From Triglochin maritima (taxonomy: Eukaryota; Streptophyta; Magnoliopsida; Alismatales; Juncaginaceae), in NCBI GenBank assembly GCA_963682175.1, contig OY821793.1, positions 25,131,493-25,195,492 on the forward strand: DNA of 64,000 bases, read 5' to 3'. Of this stretch, positions 13,409 through 24,453 are shown in pieces. A program made the position numbers and the translations under genes. The notes beneath the pieces are model-generated. The model saw only the letters and a program-made list of their open reading frames with translations. It was not told the DNA's origin and ran no database searches. Numbering within the stretch: the first letter of the stretch is position 1; each line of letters begins with the position of its first letter.

Positions 13409-13766
13409 TATTAAATTTTGGTTGATCCACCACCTCAACAAAACCTAAGCACTTAGGTGAATGGTAGTGGATTCAACTTTATTATAGAGTGTTGTACACT
13501 TTTTGTGTTTAGCAATGTCGGACTATTTTCTCAACACTACTCCGCACGCGTGACCGGGATAATTTTTCTCCATGTCCACGCGTGAACAATATAGATTGGA
13601 GTGTGCCCCCACAAGTCAATCGATCCGTTCTGATACCATATTAAATTTTGGTTGATTCATCACCTCAACAAAACCTAAGCACTTAGGTGAAGGGTAGTGC
13701 ATTCAACTTTATTATGAAGTGTTGTACACTTTTTGTGTTTAGCAACGTGAGACTATTTTCTCAACA
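13409..13766 (-). mobile_element. TRIM (miniature LTR retrotransposon), complete
   Basis: Two direct repeats of equal length, 128 bp (13409-13536 and 13639-13766), flank only 102 bp of internal sequence. On the minus strand each LTR starts TGTTGAGAAAATAG. Directly after the upstream LTR (13639-13766) comes TGGTATCAGAAC (plus positions 13627-13638), matching the plant initiator-Met tRNA primer-binding site at 11 of 12 bases. A short purine stretch (GGAGTAG) precedes the other LTR. The flanks ATACA (13404-13408) and GTACA (13767-13771) match at 4 of 5 bases. There is no coding capacity, which fits a TRIM mobilised in trans. The LTRs have several differences, so the insertion is not very recent. 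Confidence 0.85.
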
Positions 13767-16700
13767 GTACATGCTTACCTTGTGTTAAAGAAGAAGATCT
13801 ACGGTTTGGGGTTCGAATTTAAAGTTATTAAGAAATTATATCAAATTTGTGTTAATGAATTTTAAAAGAAGTGGATCCCTCTCCATAGATCTTAGAGAGA
13901 TTATTGTTGTTAAAAATTGTAGCCAGGATCTTCGTCCCCCCCCCCCCCCAAAAAAAACTATTGATTCATTTGGAAATTTTCTTTTACTTATACTTTGGAT
14001 AGTTATCTTATTGGATCGATGTTTTTTTTCTTCTTCTAGCATTTGTACGCATTCTTGTTTATAGTGAAAAAATTGTCGAACGGCCTCACACGTCAATGAG
14101 ATTACATTTGCTGATGTACTAAGAAGTCTGTTTTTTCGCTAAATTTTCCGTGACCGACCATTCACTTCGTTTCTTCGATGTTCAACGAAAAGAAACAACT
14201 TAAGAAAGTTGATAACAACAAAGATATATTAATTAATGTGCATTTTTCTCGTATTCATGAAAGCACATTGGTCAAGTGTAGTAGCCAAATCTAACAATGA
14301 AGCTCTTGTTCCTTAACCAAAGCCATCCTTATAAAATTTCATATCATAAATCTCCTAGGCTTTATATATAGTATTCTACGTAGCTGCCTTAAATATTATC
14401 GAGTGCGGTTTTAATTTTTAATTAAGAAACATCAATAATTGAAGCATTGGTTTTCAAGATCTAAGTAGCCAGCAGCCGCCTGCCATGATTAATTATTTAT
14501 CCATCTTTGCCAGTAAGACGTACCATCAAACTTCTCATATGATATTATAACATGTGTCTTTGTAATTTTGTAAATTAAACGATATTTACAGTTGTAAGCG
14601 AATACATAGTCCTTTTAAAATGAATTAAGATCAACTTATAATCAATTGCAATGATTTAAGTTATCATAGTTTTTTTTCAGAAAAAATATTTTACCATATT
14701 TAGACCGATTCTCACTAAATTCGTTTTTTTAATATATATTTTTTCTGAAAATATGTTTATATTTTAAAAAAAATCAATCTTTTTATTTTTTAACGTATAA
14801 TTGATTTCCAAACGATGTGGGATAATTTGGACATAAAATCATTCCCTTAATCCACCAACCGTAGCTCCTGCAAGAAATTCCTTACCTTAGTTTATCTACT
14901 CACGTTCAAAACATGCCTTGGGTTCTATGTGAAGAGCCGATCTCCACGGGATCTCTCACCTTGTTTGGATTGCAAACTTCACTGTAGCCACTCCCGCACC
15001 ATCGGTGAGCCGGATCCGCGATCATCCAAACTCGGCCCTACTTTGTTATGATCATGACTAATATTCCAAGTTGAAATTCTAAACACTAGGTTATAACATA
15101 AATTCAAAACTTCAAATTCATGTTGAAGTTTCTTGGGAATATAAACTTACAAGATTGAAGAATATAAACTTATATATTTGTTATGTGCCACCAAATTAAC
15201 AAGTAAAACTGACTACAGGGATTAAACAAAGGTGGCCACTGAGATTATAAATTGACCTACTTGGGAACTACTAAGATTTTAAATGTAAACGATGAAAGAA
15301 TCCTTATTGGGAATAAGTATATACAAGTGATCTGAATTTTATTCTTGTGAGACATTGATGCCTTGAGGATTACTAATGTAATGTTGGTTGTTGGATTGCT
15401 TGGGCAGATAAGCATGAACAGTGTTGGGATATGTAAGCTCGTTGACCTCTGAACATTTGTTTTTAGCACAAATAATTGTGCTCATTGTTTGTTTAATTTT
15501 CTAGTTTGGTGGTGACATTTGTTTATGAGAATGTTCTCCAATAGACATTGGTCCACTAAAGGAGAAGAATCCGGGTTGTGTTTGCTGGAGTTGTGGTTCT
15601 GATTTTGTTGTAATGAAGCATGTCATTCATGTGCAGGGTTGATGTGTCAAAATGCTTACCAAAGTGATTATAGTTTCAAACAATCTTATAAAGAAATTAT
15701 CTTCTGTCAGTTATAACCCTTCATCATTTTTTATTTTATCATTATAACATTAGCTCTTTTATTTATTTACTTATTGTAAGTAGAGAAAATTTCTTCATCA
15801 CGTTATTTACTTATTGTTGAACATAATTGAAATGTTAAAGGTGTCTCTAACTTACACTAATTAATTTTGAGTTTTATTTCTACATGTTGCTAAATGAAAC
15901 CAAATCAAACTTAATTTGTATACTTGTTTATTTCTTTTCTTTCATTTTTTCTTCATAAGTTGCTATCAAACGTAACAATTTGAAACTTCCTCTTTGTTCC
16001 TTCGGTTCGACATACGTACCGGCCCATATCACGGGCCGAATCCATTCTGAGACCACAAGGCCCAGACTCACTAATCGAGCCCATATGTTCAAAGTGGGCC
16101 TTAGAACAGCCCATTCAGGATATCTTGTAGAGATCCCTCATGTTATGGGAGAATTTACTCCTTCTAATCTATGAGTGTGTTTGAATTTGATGAGTTTTGA
16201 GATTTGGATGAGTTTGAGTTTAGTAAACTTGAGAAATCATTTTTTGTCGTTCAAACGTTTTTTTAAGTTTGATTTTTGAGTTTTAAGTTTTTTTTTTAAC
16301 TTTGCAAAACATCAACTCATACTAGTGTTTTGCAAAACTCAAAGATTTATTCCTACCTTGTCCCAAGTTCTTATTTCCACTACATATCCCCAATTTTTAT
16401 TCCAATTTGCCCCAAAAATGTTTTCCTCGCTTTATGTTTCATAATTGTTTTCTAAAGTTCCTACAAATTCATGTTAGTTCTTAACGATAAATGTAATATA
16501 TAGATGAGATACTGGGATACTTGTTTTCATGTGATTACTTTCATTTACTTGTACATATATTACTTTCTTAAAAATTTGTTTTCTTTAGTTTGCTTTATTT
16601 TTATTATATGAACATTACTTATTTTACTTTGATTGTTTATTTATAAAACAACAACTATATATATATCTAATTAGTATGATACCGATGGAAGTTATTCCTT

Positions 16701-19700
16701 GGATGAGGAAAATGATTTGTTAATTCAAAACATGACATCTAACTTTAGTACACCAAAAATGAGATTTGTTTTCACACGGGGTACTAAAACTCAATATTCC
16801 AAAACTCAAAACCCAAACAAGTGACACATGAAACTCATTTGAACTTTTGAGGTTTGTAACTAGGTTCCAAATTTTGAATTTTGAACCTTAAAAGTTAAAC
16901 CCCAATTTATTTTCCTTGTAACTAATCTAAGCAACCACCTAATTTTTTTTATAATGTTATTATGTATCATTTTGTGTTATTGTCTAGACTCTAGAGGAAG
17001 AAAACAAAAAGGCACCTATGCAATCACCAGTGATTCCATCACACTTCTCCCTCACAACGACACCTCTCTCTTCCTATCTAATCTCATATTCCTCTCCAAA
17101 ATCTCATATTTCTTCTTCTTCTTCTTCTTCGTGTAATGCAGAGATTCTGCAGGCAATCATGTCCATATGCTACCTCCCATCCATCACCCTTTATTCCTCA
17201 CTCCCTTTCCACGGACCCACCAAACCCCACCTCTCCTTCGTCTGCCACACAAACATAATTGGCACTTATTGTTTTGAGAACAACCAAAGAAATAGGATGC
17301 TCTTTATGTATGTTTGCTGTTATTTAGTCACTACTAACACCGAATATATTGTTCTTTCTAATGTTTTAACAGATTAAGTTTGTTGTTGATGGCGAGTGGA
17401 GGAATGATCCTAAAAGAGAGTTGGTTAGCAGGGGTCACATTACCAATATAAACATTCTGAGAGTAGAAAAATAACCAAGAGACAGTGGTTCGTACATATA
17501 TTTGTAGCACCAGTGTCGCTGCTAGAAGGAAACTTTGACATCTTGTTCCAGCCGATGACTATCTGGTGTCATTTTCTTGACACCAGATTGTGAACCCGTA
17601 TGTCAACAAGTGCCGTTTACGGGATGGAATCAACATCTTTGCTACAGATAACAATGAAGAGCGATGGTTCGCTCGATATGTCGTAGAGTTTTTTTGTTTT
17701 TTTTTTCCTTTCATGTAGTGTAGTTTCCACGCACCTTTTGTGCAGTGTATATATATCATGTACGAAGTTGAGACTGCAATGTGTGTACTGTTCGACCATC
17801 TAATGATCATGGGTCAAAACTCAAATGTTGCTATTGAAATTAGTTAGAATTTTATTAAGCTCTCAACTTTTAGCTCTTACAAAGTGCAGCAGGATCTGTG
17901 CATAATAAGTTAAAAGAGGATTTGCGTCCAGTTGGTAATTTTGAATTCCGATGATGCTCTTACAATGTTCTGCTAGTAGAGAAGTTACAAGAAGCTTTTC
18001 ACGGGAATATTCCAGGATTGAAAAGTTACGATGGCCTTCAAAAAAAGAAGATTATTATTAATGTTTTGATTCGATGTTGCATTGAAGTGAAGCACACCGC
18101 TATTTCGTACTGGGTTGTTTTTGGGTATGTTAAAAAATCACTCACCGTGAAGCACACTGTGGTATATTTTAAAAAAAATACAAAAGATCTCTCTTAAAAG
18201 TTAAAATAAAAAAGTTGTGTAATATTAATAACAAAAATTAAAAAAAAAATCAATCCCTCTCTCACCTCTTTCTCTCTGTACGGTCGAGACAACGACAGAG
18301 GCGAGGAGTCTCATCGGAGGAACGGGTGGCGAGGGCTTCTAGAAGCGACGGCCACTGGGTGCAGAAGGTGTTGTTGCATTAGGTCGACGATGTGGAGGAG
18401 TCACAGACGATGTGAAGTTGGACGCCACGTAGTGGAATGTGGACTCCTGGAACGGAAGAGCAATCCGGCAAGTGGAGTCGAACGACGTGACACGATCGGA
18501 GGCGGACTCAAGAGTCCGGAGGCATCAGTCGCCGCACGACGTCATGTGGGAAAACAAAGCCTACATGATGTAGGCGGCGACCTTCTGGTCGAATCGATGT
18601 CGTCGTTGAGCATCCACATCAGCTGCTGGACATGCGTCGTGTTGTCATAGCCCTGCGTCTGGTGTCGGGCATGTTGGGTCGGGCCAGCCCGTTACCAAGA
18701 TCTTCCGTGGAGAGGGAGGGATTGTTTTTTTTGTTACTGACAATAATAACCTTTTATTATCGGAGGGTTTCTTGTAATTTTTCTAACATAATAAAAAGTA
18801 AATGAACTAAAAGTCTTCCACAAATTACTTTAATTGTCCGCGACAATTACTAAGCTCTCCTCTTTTTAATACAACAAAAATAACCATGAAAAATAAATTC
18901 GGAATAGGAATGCGGAGGTGACAGGGGGTGGTTAGTCCTCCCGCAAAGCGAGCGATCAAAGAGAATGCGTTTTGCGAATGTTTTTTGTTTCTATACCTTA
19001 TTATTGTATTCCGAATGTTGATCTGTTTACCCGTTTATTTACGTTTGTATTTTTTTTCACCTGTCACCACCGAAATTTTACAACGTAACCTGAAATAATT
19101 TGAAATAACACATCGTATAAATTCAAGATTTAAAAAAAACCCGGGGCATCCAAAAACGCTCCCCCCCTTTATTATTTTTTACGGAACTTAATATGTATTA
19201 AATGGAATGTGAATGACAAAATGATGATTTGTGCGGACGATTTAAGTAATTTACGGACGATGAATAATAATTCCCAAAATAATGGAGTCGCCAATTTGAC
19301 AACCGAGGTATAAAAATAAAAAACACAATGTGCATTCAAGTAATATTCTAAAATACCGGTGTATTTCGATTATTGATATCTTTTGGAGGTATAGTGGTAA
19401 ACCTAAGAAAAAAAATCAATTCATATTGCAATATTTTTGAAGATATCTACATTTAGGCAGCAAATTTATGTCTCAGACCACCTCCAATATCTTTTACCTT
19501 TCCTTGTCTAAATGCATAAACAGCTAATAATGAACAGTAGCGTTGCGAACGACAACATTCTACCCTACATTTCGCTTCTTTACACTACGTACGTACATAA
19601 CTTTTTTATTAGAATACTTTTAGCATCGAATAGTAAAGATTAATGGTCTTTTTGAGCTTATAAAGAAAGATAACCGTTACCAATAGGAGATAATTTTCAA

Positions 19701-19798
19701 AAATTACCAACATTCTCTTGTCTTACGCAATATCTTAAATAGCTTACAATTTGAAGAAAAAAAAGACTTCCAATCGTACTAATATATCGTGTCATTAA
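13767..19798. other. Intergenic sequence, no supported gene
   Basis: About 6 kb with no gene I can support. It holds a poly-C run near 13930-13940, a small GC-richer patch with GGCCCA-type motifs (16015-16115), a CTT microsatellite (about 17110-17132) and a GC-rich stretch at 18290-18700 whose 86-codon frame has no recognisable motif. The rest is AT-rich, probably old transposon debris. Confidence 0.45.
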
Positions 19799-20165
19799 CG
19801 TAACATCCTCGATACAGCGGAAAATTTTAAATTTTAATAATACACAATCAACAAATGATATTTTGTTGTGCACCAACATATATATAATATATATATGTTC
19901 ATTAGATTATTTCAAAAGTTGTGATTACATTAAAAGACTATACAACGAAAGCAGTAATCACTTGACCTCAACTGAGAAAAAACTGGATCTGGTAGCGGTG
20001 CTCCTCTCCTCGGTCACCACCCCCTATCGCCGATCACGACCTGAAAGTAAACATGCAACAATGCCTGAGTCTCCAGAAGGAAACCCCGTATGCCAAACTC
20101 TATAATGCGGAAATGAAAACACCCTAGCATGCAGTTCTACAAACAAGAAAAGCATCTCAGACAGG

Positions 20166-20646
20166 CTGGGCTCCAGGGCTCTTCCACTCAACCACAACAT
20201 ACACCACCGTCACGGGGCTCCAGGACTTTTTCACCCAACCACCGCATCGCACACTCGTCGTCAAGCTAAGCTCCAGGTCTTTTTCAACCAACCGCAGCTA
20301 CCACGACACGACCAAGGGCTCCATGTCTTTTTCAACCAACCCAAACGTCCAAGGGCTCCAGGTCTTTTTCAACCAACCCCTACACGCGGACCCTACTCAG
20401 GCTCCACGCCTTTTTCAGTCAACCTGAACGCACTACGGAGCTCCAGGTCATTTTCAACCAACCCTGCACAGACTAGCTGGGCTCCAGGTCTTTTTCAACC
20501 AACCGCAACTCTCACACAGTTACGGGGCTCCAAGTCTTTTTCAACCAACCACCACAACACCACATTCTAAGCTGGGCTCCAAGCCTTTTTCAGCCAACCC
20601 AAGCTCTCACACAGTTACGGGGCTCCAGGTCTTTTTCAACCAACCA
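20166..20646. repeat. 11-copy 26-bp repeat with variable spacers
   Basis: A conserved block, consensus GGGCTCCAGGTC then TTTTTCAACCAACC, recurs at about 20168, 20215, 20268, 20309, 20351, 20399, 20439, 20479, 20525, 20574 and 20621. Spacers of roughly 14-25 bp differ in sequence. The array lies within the solo LTR, at the place where the full-length relative carries non-repetitive sequence. It is a lineage-specific minisatellite expansion in an LTR and not a CRISPR array. Confidence 0.85.
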
Positions 20647-20758
20647 CCGCAACACTCGTGCACCCTAGCACACTTGCCGGAAGAACATCGACACCACAAC
20701 TCGCCCCACACGGACGACCACAACAACCGCACCTCCATAGTACAAAACTGGACACAAA

Positions 20759-21442
20759 CGGTCGACCGAACCAAAAGTTCTGGTCGACCGAATCAAGCAA
20801 AGACAGGGCAATTGCATCGACCGACACTCCATCGGTCGACCGATTCCCACCAACAGCACTCGTTCGGTCGAACCAAAGTCAAGGGACGGTCGACCGTTTA
20901 GATGATCAACTCCCAGGTTCAATGAACAAAATGACCAATCGGTCGAACGGCAAAGGGACCCCGTTCGACCGAAAGTCACCAGGGACAAATCTCACAATCT
21001 CCACAACGAATTCGGTCGAACCCTCGAGCACTCTCGGTCGACCGAATTCCACCAGGGAATTCCCCCAACTCTCACCACTAATCTGGTCGAACGCCCGAGC
21101 ACTCTCGGTCGACTGAATTCGTCCAGAGCATTCCCCCACACTTCTCAACATGTCCGATCGACCGAAACCACCTTCGGTCGAACCGACCACTATTCTCACT
21201 TAAGTCACGGTCAACCCATAGTCAACGAGCGGTCGACCGTTTAGATGGTCAACGCCCCCAACCGACCTATGACAGTACACACGGTCGAACGGCAAAGGGG
21301 ACCCGTTCGACCGAAACTCACCAGGTTTGCCTCCCACGCACAATCGGCCGACCGCCCCTGGGCAGTGAAGAGATTTTGGGGTTCTGCCTCACACCGGTCG
21401 TGAAGAGATTTTGGGTCAACTGTTTGCACCAACCGGTCGACC
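20759..21442. repeat. TCGA-centred palindrome array in the solo LTR
   Basis: Repeated CGGTCGACCG palindromes and GGTCGAAC/GTTCGACC half-site pairs occur throughout, for example at 20759-20768 and 21433-21442. One pair encloses the spacer between CGGTCGAACGG and CCGTTCGACCG near 20940-20970. Variants such as GGTCGACTG are single transitions from the core. The same array type is found in the other LTRs of this window. Confidence 0.9.
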
Positions 21443-22375
21443 ATTTGGGCAGTGAAATCTGCTGCACGTTTACTTGCGACGAGCCGGAAGGCCCACCGTC
21501 GACTTCCAAATACTCACACAACTTAAGTAAGCGAGCTTGACATACCGGAAGGTTTGAAGAAACCTTTGAAGAATCACGACGACGTCTCCACGAGCACGCC
21601 TCCCAAAATCACGATCCGTCGACGAATCCCTCGCTCGAACGACGATCAACACCTCCTCGACGATCCACAACCACCACTCCACCTCCGGCAACCTCCACCA
21701 ACCACCCACGACCACAGAAACACGAGTGAGGTAGAGAGAGAGAACCAAACGTGCGGAAAGGGTTAAGAACCAACAACTCACCTCAAGCCACCAACGCCCC
21801 TAACAACCACCTCCGCTCGTCGGAGCACAACCTCTGCGCCAGAGCTCAACCTCCACGTCGGAGCTCATTGTGGGAGAGAAAGAGAGAGAGAGAGAGAGAG
21901 AGACGTGAGCAACTGAGAGAGATAGGGAGAGGGAAATACCATAAATATCTCTCACCCCTTCAATCTCATCCATCCATTCCATCTTCAATCCATCACCACC
22001 ACTCATCTCATCTCCAATCCATCTCAACCCTCCATCCAATTATCTTCAATCCCAGCCATCCAATGCAACTCCTCCTAATCACCACCTAACAACAATAAAC
22101 ACTCAATTAGGATTAGGATTAGGATAGGATCCTACAATTAAACCCTTAATAAATATCATTTCCCATATATCGCTCAGTATGAACATATTATGATAATATT
22201 GTATTTCTGTAGTATAAGGTGAATGTTATATAATGGTACTTATTTCGGTTGCTGGTCTGTTATTTTGGTTGGGACTTTTTATTTGACACTCGAGTTATTT
22301 CGGTTGGGACTTTTTATATGGGCCAATAGCCATATAAATTTTATGTTTAGTAGTTGTTTTTCCACTCTTTGTCTT

Positions 22376-23207
22376 TGTTGTAGTTTATCTTGAATATGTG
22401 ATTAAAGTATTTGTGGGATAAAGTAGACATTCGATCGATCGGATGTGTGTTCAATTTTGTCCAGCCAAAGTGCATGTCGTTTTTCGGTCGACCGAGAGGA
22501 GTTATTCGGTCGACCGGGGCACATGAGAAAGCTGGGCAAAAGTGTTTGTCATTTTTCAGTCGATCGAGAGGAGCGGTTCGGTCGACCGGATACACACGAG
22601 GAAGTGTCTGTTGGTTTTCGGTCCACAACTTAAGTGATTCGGTCGACCGAATATGCACTCGAGCAATCAAGAAAGTGTGTTGTTTTTCGGTCGACCGGAA
22701 CTTAGGCTTCGGTCGACCGAAGAAGTCCTGGATTGCGATACGGTTTGAAGTTCGGTCGACCGAAGCAACCGTTCGGTCGACCGTTTGTCCCAGTTTCCGC
22801 CCACGTTTTGCACTTTTCTCCATGCGATTTTTGTGGAATTTATACTTGTTTAGAACTACTATATAAAGACAATTTCGTCCACATTTGTCTTAGAACGATT
22901 AAGATTAATTTATATTATCTACTTTGCATTCTTGAGAGAAAAGTGAGAGAGTATACTTGTTGATTCGGTGGGAGCAAATTTAACCGGGTATTCTCGTCGG
23001 TTGTTCGTGTTTCCTGTAAGCATCTCTTTGTAATACGTTTTCTCTATAGTATATTGGAGTTGTGTCGTCCGTGGTTTTTCCCGCATTGGGTTTTCACGTT
23101 AAACCTTACGTGTTTTGCGTGGTTTGGTGTTTTGGATTTGCAATTGCGGTTTATTTATCCATTGGATTTGTTAATTTTCGATCCACTACGTATTTTATTC
23201 CCTAACA
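22376..23207 (+). mobile_element. Copia-like solo LTR, copy A
   Basis: It begins TGTTGTAGTTTATC and ends CCCTAACA, with flanks GTCTT (22371-22375) and TTCTT (23208-23212), matching at 4 of 5 bases. A TATA-like CTATATAAAG lies at about 22859. The downstream part has TTTTTCCCGCATTGGG and TTTGCAATTG blocks typical of copia LTR 3' regions. A second, diverged copy occurs at 60667-61480. No internal coding region is adjacent, so it is probably a solo LTR. Confidence 0.7.
22485..22783. repeat. TCGA-centred palindrome array in copia-like LTR A
   Basis: At least six CGGTCGACCG or near-identical palindromes occur in 300 bp, the first at 22485-22494 and the last at 22774-22783. They lie upstream of the LTR TATA-like box, so in the U3-like part. 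Confidence 0.9.
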
Positions 23208-23299
23208 TTCTTTGAATCAATTAAACGAAAAGAGTAGGAATAATAATAATAACTATATTAATTCTACATGCAGCTATTATCTAACCTTGGAGGACCTCA

Positions 23300-23733
23300 G
23301 CCTTGGCAAAAATAGACTCTGACCAGACCTATTCTATCGGTCCGGCAGCGAGGGCGGTGTATTGGTGGACTCAGGCGCGACAATCTCCCTCCTCCACTCG
23401 GTCGGTTACTTAGCTCTAACCGATAAGTTGTGTAACTTGGTCAAACTCACGTCGTTTTATATCGACTCTCGCCTATGCTTCAGAGGGAACAATGAGAGTT
23501 GCTGGCCGGAACCTTGCCCACCATCACCTTCCACTTTAAAGGAGACCTCGACATGGTCATAAGCCCTTTGTATGCCTTCTACGAGGTTCCAGATGCCAGA
23601 GCCATTTGCTTGGCCATTGACGGGGCGAGCACGAGCGAGACGAGGTTGCAACAAGGGATGAATATGGGGCTCGCCTTGGGTGAGAATAAGATGTATATGA
23701 ACGTGGCCGAGGGAGGGTGTCCTGTGATGTGAG
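23300..23733 (+). pseudogene. Aspartic protease (nepenthesin-like) C-terminal fragment, frameshifted
   Basis: The first part encodes GGVLVDSGATISLL, resembling the second catalytic-Asp motif of plant pepsin-like proteases. It continues to about 23490 in one frame. The second part, from about 23499 to the stop at 23731-23733, is in another frame and reads TLPTITFHFKGDLDM then AICLAIDG, matching the family's C-terminal lobe. The N-terminal lobe with the first active-site Asp is absent, and at least one frameshift separates the two parts. It cannot make a working protease. It sits just after a solo LTR, so transposon activity may have truncated it. Confidence 0.7.
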
Positions 23734-24453
23734 TGAGATTAGCTAACAGTTAGTCGACATTGTCTCGTTTTAGTATCTTATAAGTAAATCATGTACTCTG
23801 TAACTGTGTTAGGAAATTTCTGTATGTTTCATCCAAGATAGTAGTCAAATAAAATGATAAATTGATATTTCCATGGATTGATTTTGTAAAACCTCTCAAC
23901 ATAAATTTATAAATTTCTAGAACATTATCTACACATAATTCCACCAAATTTGCTAGACTACTTCCAGAATTTCTATCAAAATTCAAATCTTCCTATAATC
24001 TCATGGATGGAAAAAATGTTTGTACAACTCCACATCCACTCAAGAGCAAGAGCAGATCGATTGATCTCACATGCAAAAGATCTTCTCTATTTGCTCTTCT
24101 ATGTTAACCTCCTGCAAACAAATCTCAGGCCACAACTCATCATCGACGAGCGATTGTGTTACCTGTCGAGGCATTTTGATTGTGCTAAAATTAAATCATG
24201 TCTTCTTCAGGAGACTAGTTTTGTTGAATTTGATATTCACACTATATGTTGTTGGACTTGGAGGTCTTTGCACTCTCCATAAGCTTCTTTAGTTATCTGG
24301 CCTCTTGTTTTTCTGCCCACATCTACTTGTGGAGAATATACAAGACATAAGCTTCTTCGTTTGCCCACCCTCTTCCTACCTCTTCTTTGCAAAAATGCGA
24401 TGTAGGTTCTTCGTCGGCTCCTTTTCGTCAGGTTTAAATTCACAAGGCCTGAA
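23734..24453. other. Intergenic sequence downstream of the PPR gene
   Basis: AT-rich, no recognisable gene. The part next to 24454 probably contains the 3'UTR of the minus-strand PPR gene. Confidence 0.4.

Larger units (their letters stand above)
19799..22136 (-). mobile_element. Solo LTR of a Tekay-related Ty3/gypsy family
   Basis: The sequence is alignable by eye to the 1959-bp LTRs of the full element at 51992-60524. The starts share ACAGCGGAAAATTT, the body shares CTCGGTCACCACC, CATGCCTGAGT and GGAACCCCGTAT-like blocks, and both end ..CCTACA/..ATTACA. The 5-bp flank ATTAA occurs on both sides (19794-19798 and 22137-22141), which defines the 2338-bp unit. The first two bases read CG instead of TG, consistent with a mutated terminus. 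There is no internal domain, as expected after LTR-LTR recombination. It is longer than its relative because of an 11-copy repeat (20166-20646). It also contains a TCGA-palindrome array and an AG microsatellite (21883-21903). Orientation follows the full element. Confidence 0.8.

Noticed and set aside
20166..20646. CRISPR-like pattern of constant repeats and variable spacers
   Set aside because: The context is a plant LTR. Blocks are imperfect, spacers are uneven, and there is no leader or cas gene. It is a minisatellite.
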